This document shows positions 46,062 through 59,031 of a DNA stretch of 64,000 nt, in pieces. Position 1 is the first letter of the stretch, and each line of letters begins with the position of its first letter. Source of the DNA: Arcuatula senhousia (lineage: Eukaryota > Mollusca > Bivalvia > Mytilida > Mytilidae); the NCBI GenBank assembly GCA_963971305.1, contig OZ020309.1, positions 14,439,001 through 14,503,000 of the forward strand, written 5' to 3'. Position numbers and translations under genes: made by a program. Under the pieces are notes generated by a model, which saw nothing but the letters and a program-made list of their open reading frames with translations, did no database searches and was not told the origin of the DNA.

Positions 46062-46883
46062 TGTGAGCTAATGCTCACTAGTGATACCCCCACTCCCCAA
46101 ACTAAGCCATGCATACAAGTTTAAATACTCGGTAAACAGGAAGTAGTTGACCTAGGAACATAAAATTGCTATACACCATATGGGACTAAATAATAAAGCT
46201 GTATACAAAATATCAGACCCATTTCTCATGTAGTTGCTTTGGAAACTGTGACGGGTATATTGCAATTATGTCTAATATGCATACAATCCTAAGGAAGTAA
46301 ACTACCTACAAGCATTAAATCAGTATACACCATATGGTACATTAGGATAAAGCTGTACACAAAATATCAGACCTGTATCTAATGTAGTTGCTTGGGAAAC
46401 TGTGACGGAAATTTTGCATTTATGTCCATTATGTGTAAAAACCTAAGTATTCGGTAAACAGTAAATAGACTACCTAGAAGTCTTAAAACCTAAGTATTCG
46501 GTAAACAGTAAATAGACTACCTAGAAGCATAAAATCGGTATACACCATATGGTACTATAGGATATACATTGTAGCTGTATACACAATATCAGACCTGTAT
46601 CTTATGTAGTTGTTTGGGAAACTGTGACGGAAATTTTGCATTTTTGTCCATTATGTGTAAAAACCTAAGTATTCGGTAAACAGGAAGTAGACTACCTAGG
46701 AGCATAAAATCAGTATACACCATATGGTACTATAGGATAAAGCTGTATACAAAATATCAGAACTCTATCTCATGTAGTTGCTTTGAAAACTGAGACGGAA
46801 GTTTTGTTACTGACGGACGGACAAACGAACGGACGGACAAGGGTAAAACAGTATACCCCCCTCTTCTTCGAAGCGGGGGTATA
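46062..46883 (+). mobile_element. Family A pearl-type element
   Basis: Starts around GTGAGCTAATGCTCACTAGT (itself a small palindrome), four to five units of about 150 bp (TAAGTATTCGGTAAACAG, GGTATACACCATATGG), an ACGG-type microsatellite (about 46812-46840), then CAGTATACCCCCCTCTTCTT and the hairpin CTTCGAAGCGGGGGTATA. A partial unit is duplicated at 46438-46510. Confidence 0.7.
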
Positions 46884-47169
46884 ATTAGTTGCAAAAATCA
46901 TAGATATAAGCAATTTCTCTCAGAGATAGGAGTTTTTTTCATTCAGGTAAAAATCATCTACCTATGAGTAGTTTTCATTTTCAATGAAGGTGCAAGTTAA
47001 ACTGATCAAAAAGATTAGCTTCTATTATCACAAAATTCTATTTACTTTTTATTTTGTGTAGATTCTGTTTCAAATAGAAGAACAATTGATCTTCTGGGCA
47101 TCTTACAATCTGTCAAATGGTATGTTTTATGTGTGATGATATGAGTGTATGCGTATGTGTTGAAAGTTA
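46884..47169. other. No feature seen
   Basis: Ordinary AT-rich intron-like DNA without repeats I can match. Confidence 0.3.
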
Positions 47170-47513
47170 CTTAAAGATGCTTTCATATTAATATCATAGC
47201 TTCCTGATGGTCCTCGCTTCCCCATTTCAACATCTGTCACAATGCTCCACAGTTCACATCTAACCAACAGGATACCTCCCAAACCATACAGTCGCTTACC
47301 AACAGTATAAGAAAGGTGCACAGGGCTCTTACAAATAAATGCAACAGTAAAGTACCTCTGAAAGGACTGCCAACTCAACTATTCTCGGCCAATTTTGCAT
47401 GACTGGGAAGCATTCTTGTCCACAGTATACATCTCAGTCTCTGCACCAATGTTACACAAATTGTGCACTGTCGGCTCATAATTGGAGTGGTCATTGTGAA
47501 CACCTGCTTGGTT
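47170..47513 (-). pseudogene. Unidentified decayed coding fragment
   Basis: One minus-strand frame of about 114 codons with a single internal TAG. Segments include NQAGVHNDHSNYEPTVHNLC, GAETEMYTVDKNASQSC, LSYTVGKRLYGLGGILLVRC and IVTDVEMGKRGPSGSYDI. The amino-acid composition is that of a real protein, with several Cys and Gly. I do not recognise it. It could be a host exon pseudogene or part of a transposon protein. Confidence 0.4.
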
Positions 47514-48906
47514 TGTTCAACCTTTCTACGTACCTTCATTCAACCATTTGAAATCATCTGAATGATGGGATGATTTCTTTTTAACTGATGAAAACTTTCC
47601 AGAAGTATCTTTTGTATAAACATATCAAAAATATAGAAATATAAAAAACATTGAAAAAATCTGTCTTCTGCCCATAGCGATAGTAAATAAACCATCAGGC
47701 TTCGTCAAAAGCTTGTTTTGTATTAAATACTCGTGTTTACCGCCGAATGCAATAACGACCCAGAAAAGTAATAAAGAGTTATCGTTCGTAGGTGTTCGAT
47801 ACCCCCTTAAGCACCAGTACTCTAAAGTATCTTGATGAGTTCCTGTTCAGCTTTGGGGAATGAAACATTTAATTCGCTATAACATGATTAAAATTTAAAA
47901 AGTGGTCATTTGACAAATATAGAATATTATGTTCTTTACTTTTTGATACTATATCTATATCTAGGTGAGTACATGTATCAGACGAGTCTGAAACGAGACT
48001 AGATGTAGATAAAATAGGAAAGTATATAATATTCTTTTTATTGGTAATTAAAAAACACACACATTAAACAAGTTTTCAGTACAATAATGTAACATGACGT
48101 CACAAATTATGTCATATTTTATCACATGATCATCACGATGATGTCACAGTTATCAAATGCTCCCACCTGATATTTTCTTGAACCATGGACTGTCCATGAT
48201 ACTAAATAGACACTGGCTATATTCACATGTCTGTGTAAACCTAAGAAATTGTTAGGTTTACATAAGATAAGTTTATTGGCCAATTAAGGGCCCTCAAGGG
48301 ACAAAGACAGTACAACATATATATGACTATAAGTGATTACATAGAATGATTCATAAACAACAAATGTAATAGCAGGGGGTTTCTAAATAAAAGTTCAATA
48401 ATACATGTTATTATGATCACAGATCAGTTATATTTTTTAGTTATATTTTATTTGTACTATGAGCTGAAATTTCCTTCAACTTCCGGTTTAACACACACTT
48501 GTTTTCCCTAACTTTCTGCTTCTTTTTAATGGTTATATCTTTGAAAGTTTTAGACGTTATTAAATGCTCACGTAACCCACAAGAAAAGCTAGTTTGATTT
48601 TATTTTCAAACCAAATTTTTTTTAAATTAATTGAAAAAAATTAAATTAATTAAACTTTGGGAGTGTAACAGGTTTTACCTGCCTCATATTAGAATCTTAA
48701 TAAGTACTGTAAAATAGCAAAATGATTCAAGAATATTCAGGTGAAATTTGAAGGTAATTTGATAAATTCAGGTCAACTAATTAACAATTTGAAATTGGTC
48801 AATTTCCTGATTTAACAGGACGCCCGCTGGCAGACAACTCTCCATAAGGAAATTTGTTTATTGTGACAAATATCAGTCTGTTCGCGTGGTGTTTGATTTT
48901 TTATTT
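47514..48906. other. Non-coding; retroposon tail near 48263-48420
   Basis: TTTATTGGCCAATTAAGGGC followed by CCTCAAGGGACAAAGACAG reads, on the minus strand, like the 3' end of a retroposon, similar in form to 49780-49880 and 50983-51060. Otherwise no gene. Confidence 0.4.
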
Positions 48907-49756
48907 GGCACAGGATACGGTTACGGCAAATTTGGGCAAAACCGTAACGATAAGAAATCTTATTTATATGGTTACGGCAAAGACGAAAATCGGAAACGGA
49001 TGACGGGACGGAGACCGAATCATTTACTACCGTAACAATAAGAATTTTCTTATTATTACGGCAAATCGATCTTAAAAAAACAACAACATTTAAGTAATTT
49101 TTAGGCAGAGCCTTATAAATCATATACATGTAGCTATCTGATTTTCACGTTTTTTTTCGTCTAGACAGGGTAAATCGGTCAGTCGATATTGCTACCAGAG
49201 GATCTATTACAGAACATTAATCGTTTATTGTATTTTAAATGTTATACAGATTGTCTAAAATAAGAGGTACATATTTATATCCCAACATAAATGCGATATA
49301 AATGTGCACTACATATCGTATATCAATACTCGTTGACGTTCACTTAAGCATTATTGACCTTTAACCTTTGATCTAGTGGGTGGAGCTTAATTACATGTGT
49401 AAGTGTGAGGAGGAAACAAACAAAACTGATGTGCTATGTTTCAAGTTTATGAAACACAGATCGTTCTTTATTTCTAATGCTAATATTTAGCTCTGCCTTT
49501 TAACACTTTAGCGCTTTGATTATAATGCAAGAGGGCAAAATACTAATTACATTTTTGTAATCTAAATTTAACAATAAGAATTTCTTATTGTTACGGTTTT
49601 GTCGTAATGGTTTTAAACCATTTACACATCTCGGTTCACGACAAAGCCACTTGGAGGGTAACCAAGTATTTTAGGGTGCAAATGTGCGGCCCAGAAATTT
49701 TATACCCACCCTTGTCATATATATATACACCTGCTTAAAAAAGACAGCCATTCATT

Positions 49757-49880
49757 TATTTTGATTGTATTTAAAATTACATGGAATAGACAATAGACAA
49801 TATACAACAATTTTTTGACCAAATCAGGAGCCCACAAGGAGCAATTCAATAGAGAACAGAAAACATCAAGAAGTAAAGAA
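49757..49880 (-). repeat. Truncated retroposon 3' end
   Basis: Minus strand: CTCCTTGTGGGCTCCTGATT and TATTGTCTATTGTCTATT, a heptamer-type tail (ATTGTCT)n as left by LINE or SINE reverse transcription. Confidence 0.5.
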
Positions 49881-50982
49881 CATGATTGATTATGATAGGG
49901 CATTGCCATTGATCCAAACCTTTACCTTTAAAGGATAAGCTGTTTGTAATTTTTTATCCATTCCAGTTCTGCAAGTCGTCTCAACTTGCAAAACTCTCGT
50001 TTAATAGATTTTGAGTCTTTTTGAATAATTTCTAGGGGTTGAACCCTGACGTATTTAAGGTTATGATTGTATTTATAAGAGACATTTGTACTTTTTATAG
50101 CGGCGAAAGCGATACAGATGTTCTGATGTTCTTTTGGACAAATATCTACCGGTTTCCCTTACATACTGGATATTACAACCAGGTTTGTATTATGTTATTT
50201 AATAAATTAAGTTATTGGTGCGTCAGTTAACATCTTGATCCAGATTTATAGAGAATTTGCGGCTGTTAATAGTAGATTTCACAGTGGTGTCTCTAATTAG
50301 TATTTTACATGTCTGTCATTTAGAAGCACCACAGGGTGAAATTTTAGGATATCCACGATAAGGGAGCAACCATTTGATTTTTATGGGCATGATGGGGGGG
50401 GGCGATATTTTCCTCGTCCTGCCTTTTTATTTTTGGAAAAAGCTGAGCCTGGATTTTTTTTTGCGCGCTTGTGCGCGCCAATTTTTAAATTTTTTTATAA
50501 CTATTATAAAATTTTCAGCCAAAACTGCCTTTTTTTTAATTCTAAGCACTGTCCTGCCTTTTTATTTCTGGATTTTTGCCATCCTGCCTTTTTATTTCAA
50601 TTTTCACCATAGCCCCCCCCCCCATAAAAATCAAATGATCGGTCCCTAAGAGTTATTAAAAGTTTTACTGGTAATTTTATTTGAGGGTTGATTTTTAGTA
50701 ATTAACGTTAGAAAAGTGGGATTGGAATTATGTCGAGTGTTGTAAGTGTGGCTTGAATTAAAGTTTTATTTAAAGTCGATGCATATATAACAAAGTAACA
50801 CAAGCTCTAATGAGCTTTTAAATCAACTATATAGTTGCTATTGGAAAACATTCTCCGCGGGCTCTTCTCTTTGTTGGATAAAACTTTTTGCCGCAGTGAG
50901 TGTCCCGGCTAAAGAGACCTTGATCTCTTCTGTATACACTCCTATGTTCTTAAGAATTATCTAACACTTAAATTGTAAATAA

Positions 50983-51240
50983 TAGACAATAGACAATAGA
51001 CAATATTTTATTGGCACAAAATGACCCATAATAGAAATAGTACAATAGATGAACAATGATGATGGTATTTAGCAATAAAAACATAATGATTATTTTTTTT
51101 TGTTTTAGGGAAAAATTTAAATCATAGACCGAGCTTTGAAATTCAAAATAGATGTAGAGGTACACCTTGTTCTGATTGGTGATAATAAAATCGTTACCAC
51201 CGTCTCTGGAGGGTGCCTTGAATGGTTTCACCAGAAATGA
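50983..51240 (-). repeat. Truncated LINE-like 3' end with (ATTGTCT)n tail
   Basis: On the minus strand a frame begins MKPFKAPSRDGGNDFIITN and runs on without clear homology, followed by GTGCCAATAAAATATTGTC and three ATTGTCT units (50984-51003). AATAAA precedes the tail. Probably a 5'-truncated retroposon; clade not assigned. Confidence 0.5.
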
Positions 51241-51822
51241 GCAGAATTAAAACAAAACCCGAAAGTTGAGTCGCATTTGCAATAAGTTATCAAAATAACT
51301 GAGTTAAATTTAGATTATCAGAATTGTTTACCTGCTTGGATTGCATAAAATTAATTTTTTAAAAATGCCACTCTTTAATTCATATTGTCACTACATAGAC
51401 CTATATCTATTTGCCGTAATAATAATTGCTGTAACAATAAGAAAATTCTTATTGTTACGGTTGTAAATGATTCGGTCTCCGTCCCGTCATCCGTTCCCGA
51501 TTTTCGTCTTTGCCGTAACAATAAGAATTTCTTATTGTTACGGTTTTGCCCAAATTTGCCGTAACCGTATCCTGTGCCTTTTTATTTTTCACCATCCTTC
51601 AGATTTAAAGATTACAAACAAAATAATAAATAAAACATTTTGAAAATGATATCAAACAATGTTTGAGAAATTCAGCTATCTAAAGATACTTTTATATTTG
51701 AATATACTGTAGAAACACCAAAGTTTAATCGAGAGGATCCTAGATCTTCACAAGAACGACACTGTTATTTTCAGCCATTTCATATGTTTAACATAGGATG
51801 ATTTGATTCTCTTCAATATGAT

Positions 51823-53504
51823 CAGTCAGGGGCATAACCAAAATCAGTTATAAAATTTATAACTTAAATTGGTTATATTTGAGGCATATTTTAAATTTTT
51901 AAATTATCTTCCTTGTCAATTAATTTTAGTGAAATAACTAAAATTGGTTATTTTTTCATGTACATATTGAATTTTCTTTAAAGGTCCACATCAGATGATA
52001 TATAAGTAGAATCAAAAGTTTGATGTACATGTAAAAATCTGAAGAGAATGATAAAACAAAACATCTGGATAGGTCACTTTGTGGACTCGGTTAAGGCAAT
52101 TGCTTTATAATGAGAATTTAATGTCCCATGGGGCCTTACTTTGACTGCCTTGCGTAGTAACTTCCTAGTAGTGCGTAACAGATATTATGGTTTTAAATTA
52201 ATTAAGGTAGCACCATACAAAGGTTGTTTTAGTCCGACCATCACACTTTAAACTTGCATAACTTTCTTATTATTTTACCAATTTTAATAAATGAGACATC
52301 ATTTGAAAGAGGAAATGTAACCCTCTATGATGATACCTACAAAAATTAACTATAACGTATAACAGATGGAATTACTGTTCAAAATTAAAAATTTCAACAC
52401 AACTGACTCAAATGAAATTAGCTCTCCTAGCATTACAAATATCTCTTTAACATTTATTTAATCTGAATCAACACAGCATGACCTTCAAAACCGTGTCTCA
52501 GAATTTTCCTATCACATTCCATTCTCCAATAAAGCAATATTTTGTGTACAAGGCTTTATTGCATAAGGGGTCACTCTATTCAATGTGCCATAAAATATTT
52601 TCTGAAGCTTTAATCTAAAATCTGAGACACGGTTTTGTTGATAATAGACCTTGGAATAACATATCCAAAAACCAGCCACATTGGGGTACTCATGTGGGAG
52701 CTAAATTCAATCAAACTTAAATTTTCTCTTGAAAAATGAAAGTGGAAAAACCCAAAAAATATCAATTTCCTACTTTGAGCCCCGTTTACTAGATCAAATG
52801 GCATGATTCTACCATGGGAGCACTGTAGGATTCTTAGATCATCATAAATCAACATTTATTTGACCTATAAACCTTAGTTTCATCCACACAAACATTAAAT
52901 ATAGCCCAAAATGCACAACCCCTTACACTTAATTCAGAATTTACGGGAAATATTACATCAAATTGACCTTATCTCAGGTCAGTTGTTAACTGTAAAGGGC
53001 AAGACTCCTCCTTCACTGACCAGATGTTTCCACTATTGATTGTCCATCTTATTCAGTTAACTTATTTCACTTCAAATGACTGGTCAAAAGTCATAAAACT
53101 TTCCAGCTGTTATAGATAAGACAAACCTCCATGGTTTATTGACAGCTTAAATTACATGTGCATTTGTTTTGATTTTTTAATCATCACCATAGCTCATTAA
53201 TTATTAGGTGTACTGAAAATATTTTTGCACCATTAGATAAAGGACATTTTATAGTATTGAAAAAATTATAAATTAAAATTTTGATAAAATTTTAGCACTT
53301 TTGTATGGTGCTACCTTAAAAGGGGAAATGTTGATTTATCAAAGAAAAATAATAGTATTGATAAGAAAAAATTCTGAACTCCACAAAGCTGGTTCAAAAA
53401 TGGCCTTCAATTAAAAAATAACTGAAAATGGTTATATTTAAAAATAGCACATAACTGAAAATGGTTATTTAAAAAATAACTGTTTTTGGTGATGCCCTTG
53501 ACTG
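51823..53504. mobile_element. TIR element, 5-bp duplication, with a nested TTAA element
   Basis: Left CAGTCAGGGGCATAACCAAA, right inverted CAGTCAAGGGCATCACCAAA. The subterminal motifs CAGTTAT and AACTGAAAATGGTTAT recur on both sides. Flanked by ATGAT (51818-51822, 53505-53509). Non-coding; superfamily not assigned. The nested element lies at 52206-53315. Confidence 0.6.
52206..53315. mobile_element. TTAA-flanked TIR element (piggyBac- or Kolobok-like), non-autonomous
   Basis: Ends GGTAGCACCATACAAA, inverted at 53300-53315, flanked by TTAA (52202-52205, 53316-53319). 1,110 bp, no transposase frame. Both piggyBac and Kolobok duplicate TTAA, so the superfamily is open. Confidence 0.7.
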
Positions 53505-54320
53505 ATGATTTTCTCAGGTCAGGTCTATGCTGTGGACAAAATAGCGTCCAAATACCTTTTTGACAAAAAGATTCTGAATATTCTTTAATTTAACTGTGTC
53601 CCATTTAAGGTTGCACATATCACTTTAATGAATTTATGGTGTGCAAGTACTGAATCGAAAAGCCAAAAGAAAACATGACTGACCCATTTCTGTAAACGCA
53701 AAATTGGGTCACCTTCAAAACAAATAACTCATGTTTAGTCTTATGTGACAGGTAAACAAAAGACGACAGACATAATCATCCAATGTTTTTTTTACTTTTA
53801 AATGTATGTTGCATTGTTAATTGTTTTATATTTTACTGTTTTACCATACTCAATCCCTGGGTTTCTGTCTGACATGTTTACAGTCAACGTTGTTAAAGCG
53901 CTTTAAGCTGCGTTCAATCAAACGCTTTATTCACTTTGAACAAGAGGCTCCCATGCAGCAAGGAGCCATACACTTGTGCCCAACTGATGGAATGAAAAGA
54001 AAATAAATTTGGGCATCTGAGGCGAAAAACTCCAATAAAGTATCATTATATAGCCAAATATTAAAGCGAACAAAGGCTTTTCTCATTTTTTTATTTTATG
54101 TTTAATCTGGAAATAAGATAACATCAAGTAACCCAAATTTGACAGTTTTTCGCGTTTTTTCTAAACTTGATCAGTTTAATATGATTATAGGTGCAAAATG
54201 GGACGCAGCTTTAGAAAATGATTGTGTTAATATCATGGATTTATTACAAATACCCCAACAAAATTTAAAAATATCGAATTATTTGTGCAAATTATAAATA
54301 TTTGTAACATTCTGAAAAAT
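53505..54320. other. Non-coding; family B start fragment
   Basis: 53937-54000 begins AACAAGAGGCTCCCATGCAG, a diverged start of a family B element that does not continue. No gene. Confidence 0.35.
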
Positions 54321-54660
54321 ATGGCAAGCCAAAGTGGACAAAAGTCCATATTTATTAATATTAATAAATCATTTTTTAATATTAATAATTCATTTTCTAA
54401 TATTAATAATTCATTTTCTAATATTAATAATTCATTTATTTATATTAAAAAATAATTTTCAAATATTAATAAATCGCCAATTTATTAATAATATTAGAAA
54501 ATGAATTATTAATATTAATAATTCATCTTTTTTTATATTAGAAAAATCATTTATTAATATTAATAAATCGTTGACATTTATTAATATTAATAAATCATTT
54601 ATTAATATTAAAAAATCATTTATTAATATTAATAATTCATTTTTTAATATTAATAATTCC
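54321..54660 (+). repeat. Palindromic TTATTAATATTAATAA array, left arm
   Basis: Unique lead ATGGCAAGCCAAAGTGGACA, then AAAGTCCATATTTATTAATA and about 12 variants of a palindromic AT unit at about 20-24 bp spacing (AATATTAATAA, TTCATTTT), to AATTCCCATCATAG. The same lead and array occur inverted at 62898-63367. Short ORFs rich in Ile/Asn come from it. Confidence 0.8.
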
Positions 54661-54827
54661 CATCATAGTCCCCAAAACGTTTTGTTATTTTCATATTACT
54701 TTGAGATTCTCCCTGGACATTTTTATACTCCACATATTCAATCATTGCTGACAACCTTAAGCAGCAGGTAAATTAACTCCTGAAAATTCCGCCTAGCTGT
54801 CATGCTGAAAGACCAAGAAAATGTAAG

Positions 54828-55735
54828 ACAAGAGTTAACACCAAAGTATGTCTCGCCTGGTCAGAAACAATTATTCTTTATTACTTCCACTATATTTTGA
54901 ATTTACATGGATTTTCAGTTTCTGAGATCAAAAAATGTTTATAGAACTTTAACATTGCAAATATATGCAATAGAAATAATCAAAGTCACTCAACCGGAAA
55001 ATCAAGGTCAAGGTCAAAAGATGAGGATGTAACTGTGCTAAGCTACAACTGGGGCATATGCATACCAAGTTTCATCAACCTAGGACTTATAGTTTTTTAG
55101 ATATGGAGGTGCTCGCAAAACTTTTCCATTGCTATTATTTGTATTGAAAATTGTCAAAGTCACTCAACCGGAAAATCAAGGTCAAGGTCAAAAGATGGGG
55201 ATGCAACTGTGCTAAGCTACTACTGGGGCATATGCATACCAAGTTTCATTAACTTAGGACTTATAGTTCTTGAGATATGGAGGTGCTCGCAAAACTTTTC
55301 CATTGCTATTATATGTATTGAAAATTGTCAAAGTCACTCAACTGGAAAATCAAGGTCAAGGTCAAAAAATGGGAATGCAACTGTGCTAAGCTACTACTTG
55401 GGCATATGCATACCAAATTTCATCAACCTAGGATTTATAGTTCTTGAGATATGGAGGTGCTCGCAAAACTTTTCCATTGCTATTATATGTATTGAAAATT
55501 GTCAAAGTCACTCAACCAGAAAATCAAGGTCAAGGTCAAAAGATGGGGATGCAACTGTGCTAAGTTACTACTGGGGCATATGCATACCAAGTTTCATCAA
55601 CCTAGGACTTATAGTTCTTGAGCTATGGAGGTGCTCATAAAACTTTTACAAAAAGTTAACGCCGCCGTCGCCGCCGCCGCCGCCGCCGGTAAAGTAACAC
55701 CTATGTCCCGCTCTGCTTCGCAGGCGAGACAAAAA
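54828..55735 (+). mobile_element. Family C pearl-type element, copy with (GCC)n
   Basis: AGACAAGAGTTAACACCAAAG with GTCTCGCCTGG, four units of 174-176 bp, (GCC)n/(GTC) at about 55662-55687, then GGTAAAGTAACACCTATGTC and GCAGGCGAGACAAAAA. Confidence 0.8.
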
Positions 55736-55744
55736 CCATAGAAT

Positions 55745-57564
55745 CGCTAAACAGCTTAAGACAGGAAAATCTGTAGATAGCATGTTAAGGCTGAGGAACA
55801 CTTCAAATATGGTGGAAAGTCCTTATGCACAGTATTAACATTCCTTATCAATATGATTTTTAAAGTCTGTTGTATTCCCAATGTTTTTTGTTTGGCGAAA
55901 GCTACTTTAGTATACAAACGGAAGGGAAACCCCATTTTTGAACCCAACTCATAAAGAAAGATTGCAGTAGCTATAGCATTTTTTGGCAAAGTCTTGGAAA
56001 TCTACAAAACGCTCAGATCCTATTATTGCACCAAACAAAAGTAAGCTACAAAGAAGCTTCAATAAAGGGTGTGCTCCATCCAACATAGCTCTATCATAGT
56101 CACAGAACCATATCACTGAAGTGAGGGATGCTTAACAACCATTGTCCATAGCTTTTCTAGATGCTCAGAAAACTAATAATGCTCTGAATCATAACTCTCT
56201 GATTTGAAAGGTCCACTGAACCAACATAAGAGGCAGGCTCTGGGTTTTCTAAATGAATGGTATATGAACCTATAATGATGTGTACAAAGGGAAGGTGAAA
56301 CCTAAGATCATTTAAAGAACAGCAAGGCATCAGACAGGGAGGCGTATGGTCACCATTGATCTGCATACAAAGTATCTCCTAAACATTTTAAAAGAATATA
56401 GACTGGGAAGTTTTATTGGTCATGTATACTGTGAGACACACAGAATATGCTAACCGTGAGCATTATGTCATAAGTGCAACTAAATCATCAATTGTAAATT
56501 GTACACTTTGGTATACCCAATGCTGATAAAGTTTCAATGAATGGAAGAGTAGTGCCAACCTCAGAAACGGCTACCCATCTGGGTATAACAAGAGACAACA
56601 CATCAAAGTTCACCAACAAACTTGTAGCTGGGTCTGACGAACGTATCAGTCTAGCTAGAAAGAATTCCTACTTACTCATAGGTGCAGGGTAACACGGTCT
56701 CAAGGCCTTTGTCCAACAGTCTCACTACACATAATATATATTTTTATCATTCCTAGACTGATCTACAGGCTAAAGAGAGTAAGAATCGCCACAAAGGACC
56801 TCAACTCCATTGTAATGTACTTTAAACAATACCTTAAACAAATCCAATACCTGCCCAAAAGAACATCTGTTGCTGCTGCTTACTTAAGCTATTGGCCAAC
56901 TACCTATAACTACTGAGATCGACAAGTGCACCATACATATGTACCTTTGGAAACATTATTTGTAACAAAGATACCGTTGAATATGAACTTGCCTCAATGA
57001 ACTCTTCATCCTCACATTGGGTGCCATCAAAGGGTGCCTGGAAAAAACTAACAACCAGAGCAATAAACTTACATTGGGAAAAGTATTTGAAGTATCAGGC
57101 AACACAGCAGACCGTCACTTAAATACATGAACATTGATGAAAAAGAAATTGGAAAGGCCAACCTTATATGGGCTCAGTGTGGACATGAACCAACCTCTGT
57201 CATTAGAGCATCAATAAAAAAGAGATTACTGCTTGGTGTTTATAAGCTTCCGTCAACTCGCCATAAATTTAACCATTATGCGACATAACCAGTTCCCCCT
57301 CTCTGTGATAATGGCATTTAGAACTCACTTCTTCACGGTTTGTTCGTCACTTGATCAGACTAGATCTAGATTTCTTAACTTTATTTATGCTGCCCTAAAA
57401 AGCAGTCCTGGACAAGATGTAATAAATGACCTTTTAGCAGATCCTGTACAGCCTTGCCAGTAATATCAGTGACATCTTACAATAGCATTGAATCCATTGC
57501 AAGAGGGTTTTGCTACGCCCTGCACATCCAGCGAAGCGCCATTCTGAGACAAACTTTCGACTAA
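55745..57564 (+). pseudogene. LINE-type reverse transcriptase relic
   Basis: Many frameshifts and stops, but the RT blocks are in order: LVYKRKGNPIFEPNS and KIAVAIAFFGKVLEIYKTL (about 55905-56010), HITEVRDA and YIAFLDAQK (about 56110-56170), EQQGIRQGGVWSP (about 56317-56355), TSETATHLGITRDN (about 56560-56605), then post-RT segments KRLLLGVYKLPSTRHKFNHY (about 57220-57280) and RGFCYALHIQRSAILRQTF to a stop near 57564. Non-LTR type; the clade is not assigned. Dead copy, 5' truncated. Confidence 0.75.
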
Positions 57565-58509
57565 ATTGTCATAAACTGTCATTGTGTATTCTTTTCAGGG
57601 TGAACTTCTAAGGATAATGTAGTGAAATTTAAGTCTCAAAATTGTATTATACTTATAGCTAAAGTTACCGTGCCAAGGATATAACGTTTATCAATATTTA
57701 GACTGTCACTATCACAGTGTATAACCGGACAGTAAGCGAACACGGAAGTTGGTCACTGTCCGGTGGTAAAATCCTAGTTGATTTAATAAAAATGTATGAT
57801 TTTGCCATGAATTTAAGCCCTTATTCAGCCGAAACTAAATTTTAAGAAAAATTGAAGCGTACAATTAGTTTACATTGTTATTTATCACTATTTAAATTAT
57901 CAATATATAATGTAGATCATTTTAATTTTCGAAAAAAGTGGTTTAATCATTGATATTTTTGACAATGGAAACTCATTGCAGTGAAAGAAACAACAAATTA
58001 TTAGTGAACCACTTACATTGAAATAGTGCATTGCATCTCCATTTAAAGCTGTTTAAATAGGAAATCCTTTGGTGTCAAATTATTTCACGAAAATGGTTTG
58101 GAATGTTTATAATAATCAGATTTGTAAGAGCACTGCTCACTCCGTCTCTGTCCGACTAATTGCCACTGTACACAATCATTAATTGTTAGAAAGTTATATC
58201 TATCTGTCCGATTAATTGTTGGGTTGAATGTAGCAATAACAAGACAAATATCCTTACAGCCCCGGTATACAGCTGCAGCAAAATGATTTTTTAAAAAAAT
58301 CTGGAACAAATATAAAAGGTAGCAGCTTATCAAAACAAAGTATTGCAATAAAATTGCATGAAGATTGAGATTTACTACAAAAGAACTATTTTTGTAATTT
58401 CTCTTAAGTTCAAGCAACTTATCGAATATAAACATGTGATCATTCATCTAAGCTTTGAATTTGTATAAAGTAATTGGAATTTTTGGAAAAATAAAGAAGG
58501 AATATGTCA

Positions 58510-59031
58510 ATAGGACACGGATGTCCCCGCTAGGCCACAAACAGGAAGTTGATGTCTGGCAGACCTGAAAGTTGCTTAGGACATAAAGTTTGTGATACTG
58601 AAACATCCTACTAAGTTTCAAATCATTCTGCGAAAAGCTTGACAGAAATTTTTAAAGTCATGTGCACATATTTTCACACCAGCCTTAGTCCAAAACAAGA
58701 AGTAGATGTCTTACAGGTCTCAAAATCGCTGAGGAGGTACAGTTTGTCATATTAAACCATCCTACCAAGTTTCAAATCATTCTCATTTACGATTCCTGGG
58801 AAAAGCTTGACGAAAATTTTCACATTTGCCTAAGTCCCAAACAGGAAGTAGATGTTGGTCAGGTATGAAAATCACTTAAGACTTACAGTTTGTCATACTG
58901 AACCATCCAACCAAGTTTCAAATCATTCTCATGTACGGTTCTTGAGAAAAGCTTGATGGAAATTCGTACGGACGGACGTACGGACATGAGTAAAACTTAA
59001 TGCCCCCGACATGTCGTCGCGGGGGCATAAA
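58510..59031 (+). mobile_element. Family F pearl-type element
   Basis: Three units with CAAACAGGAAGT.GATGT and CCAAGTTTCAAATCATTCTC, spacing about 150 bp, then ACGGACGGACGTACGGAC and the end TGCCCCCGACATGTCGTCGC followed by GGGGGCATAA, a hairpin terminus. Same plan as families A-E with different sequence. Confidence 0.65.

Larger units (their letters stand above)
48907..51578. mobile_element. Mutator-like element with about 165-bp TIRs and 9-bp duplication
   Basis: Left GGCACAGGATACGGTTACGG and the same inverted at 51578; inverted similarity extends to about 49077 and back to about 51410. The TIRs contain the palindrome-forming CCGTAACAATAAGAA several times; an extra copy sits inside at about 49569-49600. 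Flanked by TTTTTATTT at 48898-48906 and 51579-51587 (low complexity, so weaker evidence). Long TIRs with a 9-bp duplication fit Mutator-like elements. No transposase; the interior holds two retroposon tails and non-coding DNA, including a T-rich stretch at 50380-50640. Confidence 0.7.

Noticed and set aside
49921..50010. Possible remnant of an RT/endonuclease C-terminus (minus strand, LAELEWIKNYK)
   Set aside because: Only about 15 residues with a frameshift; too short to support.
57713..57719. A real V(D)J recombination signal
   Set aside because: Only the heptamer matches; no spacer-nonamer arrangement, and molluscs lack V(D)J recombination. It is read as a transposon end.
58085..58447. 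120-codon minus-strand frame
   Set aside because: It includes subterminal motifs of the CACAGT-ended element (CTGTCCGATTAATTG) and shows no domain; more likely chance in AT-rich DNA.
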